NCBI GenBank assembly: GCA_905250115.1
Contig: CAJNOI010000175.1
Location: 66,050-130,049, forward strand
Reading direction: 5' to 3'
From: Adineta steineri
Taxonomy: Eukaryota; Rotifera; Eurotatoria; Adinetida; Adinetidae
DNA length: 64,000 nt
Both the position numbers and the translations under genes were made by a program. The stretch's first letter is position 1, and each line of letters begins with the position of its first letter. The notes beneath the pieces were generated by a model. That model was not told the origin of the DNA. It worked only from the letters and a program-made list of their open reading frames with translations, and searched no databases. This document shows positions 34,568-45,812 of the stretch, piece by piece.

Positions 34568-35617
34568 ATGCCTAAAACTATTCTTGTCACAGGTGCAAGT
34601 TCTTTTATTGGTGGATGGATCGTTAAATATCTCCTTGAAAAAGGATATAATGTTCGTGGAACAGTTCGATCTCAAGCAAAAGAAGCACAAGTTCTCGATG
34701 GTATTTCAAACGAGCATCGAAGTCAAATTTCATTCGTATATATTGCTGATATTACTACTGATTCGTTTGATGAAGCTGTTCAAGGTATTGATGGTATCAT
34801 TCATGTTGCTTCACCATTTCATTTTAAAGTAAATGATCCAGAAAAAGATATGATTTTACCAGCAATCAATGGAACAGTAAGAATCTTACAGGCTGCTCAT
34901 GAATATAATCAAAAAAATCAAAATCAAATTAAACGAATAGTTATTACATCATCATTTGCTTCAATTTTTGATCCAAGCCTAGGATTTCGTCCTGGTTATT
35001 CGTATACTGAAAAAGATTGGTGTCCATTAACTTATGAACAAGGTGCTGCTGCAAAAAATGATCCACTCACAGTTTATCGTGTATCGAAAGTATGTGCTGA
35101 ACGTGCTGCATGGGATTTCGTTGAAAAAGAAAAACCAGCATTTACAATTGCAACTATATGTGAACCAATGGTTTTTGGTCCATCTGTTAATGGTTTTAAA
35201 TCATCAGATGATATACATACGTCTAATGGTATGATATGGTCGGTGGTTACTAGTGGTAAAGATGCTAAAGTTCCAGAAATACGTACACCATGGCAAGTTG
35301 ATGTAAGAGATGTTGCACGTACACATATAGCTGCTTTAGAACAAATGACAGACACAAATGAACGTTATCTTATAGCAGCAGAAACTTGGAGTCATCAGAG
35401 AGCAATCGATATTATTCATGAAAGTACTACCATTCCAACAAGTATCAAGGATACAACACCAATTGGCACAAAAGGTCAACGATTATCGGATCATTTTGAT
35501 ATCGATAGTTCGAAAGCACAAAAAGAATTGGGTATTACATTTATACCTTTTGAAAAAACTGTTGAAGATTTAACATTACAATTTGCTCAATTGCAAGAAA
35601 AAGTACAACATCATTGA
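34568..35617 (+). CDS. NAD(P)-dependent reductase, GRE2/dihydroflavonol-reductase-like (extended SDR)
   Basis: A single exon of 349 residues. It begins directly with the dinucleotide-binding strand, MPKTILVTGASSFIGGWIVK, giving the TGxxxxxG motif of extended short-chain dehydrogenases. An acidic residue follows beta-4 (YIADITTDSFDEAV), then GIIHVASPFHF, and the catalytic pair is in VYRVSK (YxxxK), with the active Ser likely in IVITSSFASIFD. The ordering and length match fungal methylglyoxal/ketone reductases of the GRE2 type and plant DFR relatives. Substrate choice cannot be predicted. It should be cytosolic. The lack of introns and similarity in style to fungal GRE2 make horizontal transfer plausible. 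It follows the GT15-like gene on the same strand at 392 bp. Confidence 0.88.
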   Translation: MPKTILVTGASSFIGGWIVKYLLEKGYNVRGTVRSQAKEAQVLDGISNEHRSQISFVYIADITTDSFDEAVQGIDGIIHVASPFHFKVNDPEKDMILPAINGTVRILQAAHEYNQKNQNQIKRIVITSSFASIFDPSLGFRPGYSYTEKDWCPLTYEQGAAAKNDPLTVYRVSKVCAERAAWDFVEKEKPAFTIATICEPMVFGPSVNGFKSSDDIHTSNGMIWSVVTSGKDAKVPEIRTPWQVDVRDVARTHIAALEQMTDTNERYLIAAETWSHQRAIDIIHESTTIPTSIKDTTPIGTKGQRLSDHFDIDSSKAQKELGITFIPFEKTVEDLTLQFAQLQEKVQHH

Positions 35618-36258
35618 TTGAAATTTAATAATTTTTGAACTAAATTTTATTTTTTATTTCTGTAGTAAAAAAAAACTTGATTTTAGTTCTAATTATTCAA
35701 AATAAAAATACATATTTAGCATTTCTTAATCATAACACAATATAGTTGTCCGAATACTAACGTTGAAGCTTATACTTTATATAAACATCATTATCTGTCT
35801 ATCTCCGTGACCGAGGTCATCCATCGAGCATGAACTTTTGCCCTTTATCTTGATCTATTTTCGCTCTCGCTTGTTTCTGCTCTGTATTGATTCACTTTTA
35901 GAATAAATCGTGAACACGATAGTTGTTCCGTTATAATTAACGCAAACGATCATTAGTTATTGAATAAAAGATTATTATATAGAACATATATTATGATTTC
36001 ACCATAGTCTAGCAAGATCTTTCTTTCTTTCTTTCTCTGTATGTATGCAAGAACTACTGTAATTTAGAAGAAAAAAATTGTCTGAAGCAAAGTGAGTCAT
36101 TAAATACACACGTATTACCTCCACACAACATCTATATATTCCGATGTAAAAAAAGAGGAAGAGGAAAAAAAATTCTTTCACAATCAGTTTGTAAAACGTG
36201 CACATAATACATTTTTGTTTTTCTCTTTAATAGAAATTGTTACACGCTTTTAACTTTT
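35618..36258. other. Intergenic, no gene seen
   Basis: AT-rich spacer between two plus-strand genes. No repeat or domain-bearing ORF was recognised. It presumably holds the promoter of the AAA ATPase gene. Confidence 0.4.
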
Positions 36259-37926
36259 TTGATGGAAAAAATGAATAATGAAGAGACAAATCTTGTTCAT
36301 TTATGTCCGAAATATTCGGGCGGATGTGAACATACGCCATTAACAAATGATGATCTTTTAAAACTTACGGATCAACAAGGACAATTGATTTATGGACCTA
36401 GTTTATTCGCACTTCAATATCGAGTTCTTCCTTGTACGATGAGTGAATCACAAGGAAATTCTAATGAATATGGTGATACTTATACGTACAATATGTACGG
36501 TAGATTCTCGGCTTTAAATCGAGGACGACGATGGAATGGAAAACGTAAACAAGGAGGCATGTATCATACTACAAGGTTTGTTAATTATTTTCTAGCTTTA
36601 TTATATATAAATTATTGAATTTTACTTTCTAATTTTAGTGTAATACATTTTCTTATCAATGAATACAAAGTAGATCCAGATACATTTCTTTATAGTTCGA
36701 GTTATGATATCTCGGATAATGATTCTCTTATGACCGATGTTTATATCAACTTAGGCAATTATTTTTCAGGTATATATTATTTCTTTAGGATCACATATAT
36801 AACACAAAAACTTCAATTCTAAGAATTTTCAAATAAATAAATATACTATTTGCATTTTAGTACAATTTTCTGGCGGTGTTCTAAGTCCTACTAATGTTGA
36901 CAATCCTAATAATCTAAAGTCTGATCAAGAAGACAATGTTTTCAACTGTTTTTCCGTCATTCAGGTAAAAAGTAGATCCTAGTATTATAATTCTCTTTTT
37001 TCTTCTATGCAGATATTTCATATACCACAAAAAGCGAAAGAAGCTCGAATGTTATTGCAACAATTATCTAAATTCAAATTATATCCAGTAACTGAAGCTA
37101 CTCTTCAAATGGTTTGTCATGATACACAACATGGTTTCTATACATCATCGATTCGAATGAAAAAGCCTCACATTACCGATCTTAAACTTCATTATGGAGA
37201 TGATTTTCCGGATATTCATGAAGAACTTCTCGAAACATTACAAGAAAAAGATTCAACCGGTATTACATTACTTCATGGTCCTCCTGGTACTGGCAAGACT
37301 TATTATCTTCGTTATTTAATTAATGAAATTCAAGATAAAAGTTTAATTTATGTTCCACCTGATTTAGTCAATGTAAGTTAATTCATACATTATACAATTA
37401 CATTTATTCTATCAATCTAAAATATGTTTTGTAGGATATGACAAAACCTGGTTTCTTGCCATTTCTCATGCAACATCCGAATTCAATACTTATTGTTGAA
37501 GATGCTGAAAATATTATTCGTGATCGTCAACAAGATAGTTACTTGCCTAACCAAGCCGTTGCAAATTTACTCAATCTTTCTGATGGTCTACTTGGTGATG
37601 CTATGCATCAACAAATTATCTGTACGTTTAATTGTGATGTCAAAGGTATCGATCCTGCTCTCTTACGTGATGGACGTCTAGTAATCGAACATAAATTTGA
37701 TAAATTAAGTGTACAGAATGCTCGTCGTTTATGTATTGAATTAGGTATACCAAATAATGGCGAGGATATTCATGAATCGACTACTATAGCTGAAATTTAT
37801 ACGCGAAAGAATACTGTAGAAGCAACTTCTGCAAATGATCTTGAGAATGGCATAACATTAAGAGAAAAACGAAGATTGAATAAAAAGAAACAGAAACAAC
37901 AATCACATTTGGGCTTCTATTCTTAA
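36259..37926 (+). CDS. AAA-family ATPase
   Basis: Five exons (36259-36575, 36639-36769, 36861-36964, 37013-37372, 37435-37926) join in frame to 467 residues. The N-terminal 270 residues have no recognised domain; they carry Cys/His spacing in LCPKYSGGCEHTPL and an RGRRWNGKRKQGG basic patch. The ATPase core follows: Walker A GPPGTGKT with TYYLRYL, a Walker B-like strand SILIVEDAENIIRDRQ, ICTFNCDVKGIDPALLRDGRL (sensor 1 and arginine-finger region) and a lysine-rich tail (REKRRLNKKKQKQQ). The family is known for remodelling proteins, often as hexamers. The Walker B reads VEDAE rather than the common hhhhDE; similar ATPases occur in bacteria and phages, from memory. The specific function is unknown. 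Confidence 0.8.
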
Positions 37927-38900
37927 TTATATATTTTTTTTTAATTTAGAAAAATATAAATAAATAAAATATATAGTTGGAGTCTTTTCTTTTGTTATTG
38001 AAAATTGAATTTTTCAAGACATATCAATTTACATTTCAATAAAATGAGACATAAATACAAGAGATGTCAGTTAGATGCAACGTATTCTCTTGATATAAAC
38101 ATATCATTTTTCTTTCACATACTACTATTGATTTAATAGAATAAAATCTACTTATATTATATATTAAATACAACTCACAGATAAACAAATGAATTATTTG
38201 TGATGCTGTATTTGCCTTTTTATTTCTTATTAAATCTTTTCAAAATTTATTATTCAAATATTGTAAAATATTTAATACACCTGAATAGATTGAATCATTA
38301 TCTTTATTCAAAAAATTTATTTTAATGAAAATTGATCTTTCGGAATTCTAACGACTTGTCATTCGTGTGGGTGGGCGTGGGTGTGGGTGTGCGTGTGCTG
38401 GTAGTAGCTTGATGTCATTCACACCCACACCCACACCCACACCCACCCACACCTTCAAAGTGTTCTTCAATATATGAATACACAACAACAGTTGAATATC
38501 GTCGAACAATTCATAGCAACTACAGGTGATCTATCAATTTACGACCGCGCTTTTCTGTCCATCGAGAAGATTCGAGCTAATATTTCATAGATGAATACTG
38601 CTGAACAAGACAGTTGTGCATAGCTCAATAATTATGTTACAGATTAGAAGGGTACAAAATTAATAAAACTACAAAAAGAGTATAAATCAAATAAGAAAAT
38701 TAAAAAAAAATCTAGGCTTCATTAATGGGAGTGTGAGATAATATTTTTTTAATTCTCTATGATCCTTACCTTCTTGAGGGTAAATAAAATGAATATTACA
38801 TTTATATATGATTTATTATAAAGAAAAGCATAGAAATATGAGAACTAATTAATAAGTTTATTTATTTAATGAACAATTACATGTTTTCTTCAGATTCCAT
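37927..38900. other. Intergenic between convergent genes with the strongest telomere-like hairpin
   Basis: AT-rich apart from the hairpin at 38365-38459. Nothing coding was recognised. Confidence 0.5.
38365..38459. repeat. Telomere-like hairpin repeat, best copy
   Basis: The left arm GTGTGGGTGGGCGTGGGTGT, continuing GGGTGTGCGTG, and the right arm CACACCCACACCCACACCCA, continuing CACCCACCCACACCTTCAAAG, flank a 30-base loop. It can fold into a long G:C-rich hairpin. The right arm is about five tandem CACACC-type hexamers, the complement of the bdelloid-type TGTGGG telomere repeat. Confidence 0.8.
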
Positions 38901-39955
38901 TTACGAATTGCATGGTTCGATATTGTTCTCAGATTCAATTCGATTATTTATGGAACAACACCAATATTTGCATCGTTGCCAACATTTTTTTACTAGAACA
39001 ATTTCTACTTGACGACGAAAACGTGATGAGAATATTATAAAAATATAAGAGCTGATCTAAATGAAAGCAAAAACTTACAAATATGAATTAGAGAAGAAAA
39101 TAATTTTACCATATAATTTATATTGTTGATAGAAAGAAGAATTGTTTGAAGCAATCTACCAATTGCATATGCCATAGGCATACTTCGTGATGGAGGAAAA
39201 TTAGTCGCATAGATACGATAAGCATTATAAGATGATACCAAACAAACAAAGGCTATCACACGCATAAGAACCATTGCTGTGATTTGTTTGTCTAGTTTAC
39301 GACGAACAATTGCTAATTGTCGTCGAACTATATGACGGACATTACGATAAGCTAAGATACTAGACGATGATGCAATTACAATAGGTAGGAGACCAACTAA
39401 AACTGGATAAAAGAAATATGTTGAATACTGAACCCATGTATGATCCGATATGACACATCCAAATGTTGGCTGAATATCATAAGAAGAGCCAAGTGCAATG
39501 CTATGAATGATTGCAAAACAAACGAATATAAACGTAACATATCGACCTAGTTTCAATGTACACATTTGTCTTAGATTGTAACGATGATTAGTCGAAAAGA
39601 ATTGATCAACCGCAGAAAAAGATATCATATAAAGAGTAGTGAGCGCACATATTTGTGCTAATATAAATCTGAATTTACACCAAATTGAAGAACGTCCTGT
39701 TGCATCATCTCCATATATAGATGTTAAAATAGTCAAAGTGATAGATAAAAACTGATAAATGAAGTTAGAAATTGATTCAATAGTTATATAGAAGGCACAT
39801 CGATTAGTTCGAAATAGTTTCAATTGAGTAAAAACGAGCAGATTCAAGGCATTACCAATAACTTCAAAACTAAATGTAATAAAGCCACTATAAATCGAGT
39901 ATTGTGTTGCAAATTGGAGAATTCCATCAGATACTGATGATGATGATGATGACAT
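38901..39955 (-). CDS. Rhodopsin-like GPCR 1
   Basis: Two exons, 39110-39955 and 38901-39056, join in phase 0 to 333 residues. Seven hydrophobic segments can be counted, starting after a Ser-rich extracellular N-terminus. TM3 ends in a SAVDQFFSTNHR motif in place of DRY. A conserved Cys is present before TM3 (WCKFR) and another in loop 2 (FGCVISDHT). The intron interrupts TM7 right after NNINYM, and the second exon supplies ISSYIFIIFSSRFRRQ and a Cys-rich tail (KKCWQRCKYWCC), a likely palmitoylation site. It resembles the large set of orphan GPCRs of bdelloids and other lophotrochozoans, distantly FMRFamide-receptor-like. The ligand is unknown. An alternative splice reading through the donor would truncate TM7, so the joined form is preferred. 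Confidence 0.8.
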
Positions 39956-41269
39956 GATACTTTATTCAAAATGACATATTCTTTATTATTTATGTTTTTC
40001 TTCTTTTTCTGAAAAAGATCTAAAATATAATATAAAAAAATATATTAATCTTTTTCTTGTCACTTATTATTTATAAAACATCTTAGCGGAAATTACTGTC
40101 ACAATTGATCATAAAAGTCTATAATTACTAGTATGAGACTGTTTCTTTTTTGATACAAAATATATTGTATCTATTAAATGATATATTCATTTCGAATATA
40201 GAGTTAAAATCTAATAAAAGAATACTTGAATTTCTCATTAAAGCTATTTGTAACTTGTATAAAAGAAAAAAAAAGATGTCTTTCTCTGGACTGTCTACAC
40301 ATAAATAATAAAAAGAGAATTTATGTTAATATTTGATATCAAACAAATATTTCATTAAACTATTTCATTAAATAATAATGCATTCATTGAATACATATTC
40401 TAATTCATCTACACAATACATTGCCAGTAGCCTTTTAAGATATTAAATTTCATTTTCTTCACAATAAAGATTACGAATATGTCTTGAAATCCGGAGAATA
40501 AAAAATCCGGAAAATTTCTGATATCGTTCTAACAGAAGAGAATGATAATATTCTTCCATAAATGTTTATGGTTGTCTACGTCAATCATGATTATCGTCTA
40601 TCGAGTGGCATTCTACTTTATTGTGCTATGCTATTCTATTAGCAAATATACACAGACGTGCACCTCGAGAGTATGGGTGTTGTGTCCATGCTTTATCCAC
40701 ACCCACACCTTCTAACTAAAGTCAATACTCTTACCAATAGGAATGTGACAGTTTCAGTTCGAAAGAACTGAACCTGAGCTTTCACAGTCCTACTTGTCAA
40801 ACATTTCGAGAGCGATGAGTCGATCGCGATGAATATCTTGTGGGATTTTCTGTATTGGTGACTACTAAAAAGTGAACCACATCACTTCTCTTCAAATCAA
40901 ATGATTTCTCTTCTTTCTTGTACATGGTTCTTTGTTAAATAAACTGTTAAATCTTTTTCCAAAAATTTTCCGGATTTTTTCTTCCGAATTTTGGCACAAT
41001 ACCGAATCTGTCAATTGCTTTTTATTAAGTAAAATCATTGATTCGATTAGAAGTTAAAAATTTTGTTTTAAACATACATTTCATAATTGTATTTATTTAA
41101 AAATTATATTTTGTTCTTATAATGATAAGAATATTAAATTACAAAAATATATTTAAACACAAACTTCATTTAATACAGACATATACAACAATTAAGTTTT
41201 TACGAAAAAAGGAATAGTTCAATTATGTACATATCACTCTGTATATTGCCATGTTTTACATCATTCGTT
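39956..41269. other. Intergenic, no gene seen
   Basis: Spacer between tandem GPCR genes. It holds a telomere-like hairpin (40666-40712) and a small perfect stem CAGTTC-GAAA-GAACTG near 40758. Confidence 0.45.
40666..40712. repeat. Telomere-like hairpin repeat copy
   Basis: The left arm GAGAGTATGGGTGTTGTG and right arm ATCCACACCCACACCTTC are separated by about 11 bases. Confidence 0.6.
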
Positions 41270-42342
41270 TTAATTTCTAGTTTGTGTAAATGGATTAACC
41301 ATTGATACATTCATTTGTTGTCTTATATAACGACGAAATAAATTGTTCAAACCACCAACAAATGCTTTTCGGAATACACGAGATGTTAATATTGTAATAT
41401 AAAATGCTTTGACATTATTTAAGTAATAAAGGTTAGTACTAAGACTAAGAAGAAAGAAAATAATCGATAAATCTACAGGAGTTTCCGTGTAAATTGGAGC
41501 AAATGTAAAATACGTAAACATTATAATCCATTGTAATGCAATGAAACTTGTTATTAGAATTTGTGCAAATATAGTTACAATAAATTGATTTCGAAGATTT
41601 TGTCCACGTGTTCTGGTTACTTCACCCTAAAATAGAATAGAATTGCATGAATGGAAAAACTATTAATTCAGTTACTTACCACTCGTCCACGACTTCGGCG
41701 AACATTTCGATAAGTAAGTAAAACAAATATTATCATTATTATTGGTGAAATTAAACCAATAAGAACAATATATGAAATACTTGTTACCATCGGTTGTATT
41801 GATATACATAAATATCCATACATAAGATCATAATTGATAGGAACATACAATGAAAAAAGACCACTGGTGAGAACAGTCAGACCAATCATCCATGGTACTA
41901 TTCGAAGTTGAGTTATTCGACGAATAGATGATGTATGATCACATGTTATGGCAAATCGGTCAATAATAGCCGTGCATAGAAAATTTATTGATAAATGTGG
42001 CAAAAACACCACGATAAAGATATAGAATTTGCAAAGAGCAGATGATGTAGACCATGGTAGTGTAAATCCGAATTGCCATGCAAGGTAACTTGGAAATGAA
42101 TTAATACAGAGATCAATAATATCAATGAATGAACCACAAAGTGAATAAATACAACAAGTATTTGAACGAAGTTGAGGTTGAAGATATGTAAAAACATTAC
42201 CAATAAATCCAATGAGACCAAAGATTAAAAAGATTAATGGTAAATAAATAAGAATATTTTGTGATATAAAATTAAGATTGTCACTTAATGACTTTGATGT
42301 TTGTGTAATATCGCCTTTAGTTGTAATGTTATTGTCAATCAT
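41270..42342 (-). CDS. Rhodopsin-like GPCR 2
   Basis: Two exons, 41680-42342 and 41270-41626, join in phase 0 to 339 residues. I take the Met of MIDNNITTKG as the start because it begins a plausible extracellular N-terminus with an N-glycosylation site; upstream in-frame Met codons (up to 42489) would add a hydrophobic leader and cannot be excluded. Seven hydrophobic segments are present. TM3 ends in AIIDRFAITCDH, a DRF version of the DRY motif, and loop 2 has a Cys (GYLCIS) to pair with the Cys before TM3 (LCKFY). The intron falls in the third cytoplasmic loop (RRSRGRV|GEVTRTRG), different from GPCR 1 and 3. The ligand is unknown. Confidence 0.75.
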
Positions 42343-44098
42343 TTTAGGGATTTGTTTGTAGAATAAAGATATTTGGTCGGAATACATTAGTATATGAAAT
42401 GAAGAATGTATGTATGTGGAATTTCTTTCTTTTTTTTCTGTAACTATAAACTGAGTGAAAAGCGGGTATATATATTTGATGATTTGCACTTATAATTATT
42501 CTGTCTTTTTATAGAAAGTTCTCTGTAGGTCATGTGAGAACTATTTCTGCTACAAAGAATATATACATGCTGAGTTTTTTTGCAAGAAATTTAAAACATG
42601 AGAATTTTCTTTTTAGTCATTAAGAAGGAAATGACAACATAGATATACATTGTCGAATGCTCTAGAAAATGTCACGCGTTCTTTTGCTTGTACAATTATT
42701 TTGACATTAATAATCATTATTTATCACCTAATTACATTCTCTTGAATTCATTAGATTATTTTATAAATTTATAAAAAATTCAAACTAAAGTTACAAACAT
42801 AAAACCCTAACTATATGAAGTATACTGGATAAACAAAGTGCATCAAAATGAAATAAAATCTTGATCACATTTACCCATTCATAAATAATATTGACAAGAA
42901 TATTTTTTCTGTAAAATAATTCAACTTAGTTCTTATTTTGTCCGGGTATTCTAGTTGATAGAACTCTGCATGTTCTTTTTTTTATATTATTTTAATAGAC
43001 ATGATATTTCTAAAAAAGATTTCAACTTAGAAACTGGAAACATCATCTATCTAAATACGTAGAATGACGTTCACATCTCAAACTCTCATTAACAATAATA
43101 AAGTATATTTAAGTGGAAAAATAATGAGTTTGAATCTGCTTTGACCAACACTAAGCATTATTTATTACTAATAACTGTAGCATAAAATAATATCGATATA
43201 TTAATTTTTCATCTTTCTGTATATATTATAAAACTATTTAGGATATTGTGAGAAGTGTTGATAGTAATTCATGGTTAAAATCAAAAATGAATTTGTAAAA
43301 GTCTTATAAAAATTGCATAGAAAAATTTATTAGATTTAGAGTTCTAATTGGAATAATGTCTTTTTAGTGCAAACAGTAGCAGCCTCGGAGATAAATATAA
43401 TATGTCAAATAAAAATAGAGATTTGAATTATAAACTTTCAGTAGAATGAATACAGTAATTAAAAATATATTTATCAGAATTCTAATTGTAGTATTAATCA
43501 AGGATTTACAGAATTAAAAAGTGTATTTTTAATCTTCTAATATGTCGAAGTGTAAATTTAAATTAGTTTACTTGTTTGAATCGAGAAAAAAAACATTTTT
43601 ATGAAATGAAATTTAATTTTGTTCAAGTCGTTAGTATTGTTTGATAATGAAGAGAAATGATAATTACAGTTATTCTCATATAATCTGAAAATTAAAAGTG
43701 TTATTATTACGGAGCTGTGCCTTGAAATAGTTATAATTAATTCATTATAAAATTCTTTTATAGATTATATTTATATTAATTCTGACGTCTACAAGATGTT
43801 AAGAAATATAATTAATTATGGACTTTATAAATATTAGATTCTATTCAGACGAAAAGAGGGTTTGATTATTTTGATATATTGTTATATGTTAAAGTGACTA
43901 TTATAATCAACTTAATAACAATCCTTTAATCAAGATTTTAGAGGACCTAGTAAGGTTCATCATCAGAGTTCACCAGGATCTGCTTCTTCCTTTGTGATAT
44001 GCACGTAGTACAAGGTGAGAAACAATAGAACCAACATTATAACGATATTCATCGATTATTCATGGCTGGTCTTAACCTAATAATGATAAGAAGAGGCT

Positions 44099-44157
44099 AT
44101 GGGTGTGATCAGATGTAGGTGTGGATGTATGATAATATAATATCCACACCCTCAAAA
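44099..44157. repeat. Telomere-like hairpin repeat copy
   Basis: The arms GATGTAGGTGTGGATGTAT and ATATCCACACCCTCAAAA fold around a short AT-rich loop. A further GGGTGTGATC lies just upstream. Confidence 0.65.
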
Positions 44158-44559
44158 TTACGTCGATAACATAACACATCAATAATAAAAAAAGTATTGA
44201 GAAAAATATATGAGAGATGCATAAAAGTGAATATACTGATATTTTCATTTGTTTGATTGATGAGGATACTGCACGATCGATTAAGCTAAAATCAGTACTG
44301 AACAACTTTGTGATTCTCACAATTCATCATTCACTATCTCTTCATAGATTAAAATGATATAGCGTAAATAGAACAAATCATATAAAACAGATAATTTTAT
44401 GTATCTTGTACACTGAGGAACATCTCAAACATACGCTCTATATAATTGAACACTTCAGTAACGTAGTATGCGTTCTCCGCAAAACAATCATTGACTTGAT
44501 CTTTATTCATACAACTTCCAATATACGCGAAAAATTCCATATTTTAATATTAAATGAAA

Positions 44560-44604
44560 GGGGTATGGATGTGAGCAAATAAAAGGTCATCCTCACCTTC
44601 AAAA
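44560..44604. repeat. Telomere-like hairpin repeat copy (degenerate)
   Basis: The left arm GGGGTATGGATGTGAGC and right arm GTCATCCTCACCTTCAAAA are separated by about 10 bases. Confidence 0.55.
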
Positions 44605-44800
44605 TGTATTGTATTCATATACTTCAGATTCTGTTGATGAAAAATTGTTTTCTTACAGTCTACCATCGTAATGATTGCTCTTTAAAAACAATTTTTTTTA
44701 ATTTGATTTATTCAATGTTCTGACACACAAACACTGACAACGTCAAATAATTACATCAAAAGAAATTGTTTCTACATTTGGAAATTTATTAATATCTCTT

Positions 44801-45812
44801 CTAACTAGGAGCAACTTGATTATTGGCTGCTAATTGTTGTCGCCATCTTCTAAAATATATTTTCGTCATTACATAAACAAATTGTCGACGAAATCGTTCT
44901 GACACGCACATATAAATGTAAAATGAGCTCTAAAACACAGTCAAAATTCATATATTTAATCAAATCTATTATACTACTTACTCCAAAATATGTATAGAAA
45001 ATCAGTATTGTTATTGTACTAATAAATTGTAATATTTCTAAGATAGCTGCATTACTTATATTAGTTGTAGCATATAAAATAGCAATCATGGTAACACATG
45101 GTACATTAGTCAAGAAATTGAGAAGTACTTGAATAAAAACCATAGTTGTTAATTGTATATCCAACTCTCGACGAACAATAGGGACTATGCGATAAGCTAT
45201 TTGTTGTATATTACGATAAGCTAAGATTCCGATTAATACTGAAATAAAGTCAGGAATATAACCTGTTAAAAATAGACTAATAAAATAATTTCTATATATT
45301 GACATATTTTGATCTGTAACAGTGCATGTAACCTTGCCGGTAGAAGGAGATGTTACGTGTTGTAAAAATATTGGATATGGAACTAGAAAAAGACAGCAAA
45401 TGAAAGCAAATATTATTATCAAATAATAAGCTGTTTTGATATTGCTCCATTGTTGCCAACGAACATGATTACAAGTAACTAAATATTGATCAATGATTGC
45501 CAAACATAAACATATGTATGATATCAATGAACATAATAGAAAAGTAGTTAATCGAGCTTTACAAAAAGCTACCGACATTGAATTCCAATCAATTGCAAAA
45601 CCATAAATCATTATACGAGAAAATAGACCAAAAACTAATTGACCAATATTGACAAAAGACATTATACTTAGATAGAATGCAGATGTATTCTCTCGGAATG
45701 TTTTCAAACTCAGAAATACAATAATGGTGAATAATTCGCCAAGAATACCAGCCACAAGGATAAAAAAACCACCATAGATAGTGATCTGTTGTCCAATAAA
45801 AGTTAATGTCAT
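44801..45812 (-). CDS. Rhodopsin-like GPCR 3
   Basis: Two exons, 44982-45812 and 44801-44929, join in phase 0 to 319 residues. The seven-span pattern starts close to the N-terminus (MTLTFIGQQITIYGGFF), so the extracellular segment is very short. TM3 ends AIIDQYLVTCNHVRW (DQY for DRY), with Cys before TM3 (FCKARL) and Cys in loop 2 (KVTCTV). The second exon supplies SSFYIYMCVSERFRRQ, equivalent to the ISSYIFIIFSSRFRRQ end of GPCR 1, and both genes place the intron at the same point in TM7. GPCR 1 and 3 are therefore likely paralogues, GPCR 2 more distant. The ligand is unknown. Confidence 0.8.

Larger units (their letters stand above)
42343..44800. other. Intergenic, no gene seen
   Basis: About 2.5 kb of AT-rich DNA between GPCR 2 and GPCR 3. 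Telomere-like hairpins lie at 44099-44157 and 44560-44604, the latter about 200 bp past the GPCR 3 stop. The 82-residue ORF at 44072-44320 runs through the first hairpin and is not considered a gene. Confidence 0.5.

Noticed and set aside
40758-40773. Perfect stem CAGTTC with GAAA loop
   Set aside because: A 6-bp stem with a tetraloop alone is too short to call an RNA element or terminator.
44072-44320. 82-codon minus-strand ORF
   Set aside because: It runs through a telomere-like hairpin and shows no domain or splice context.
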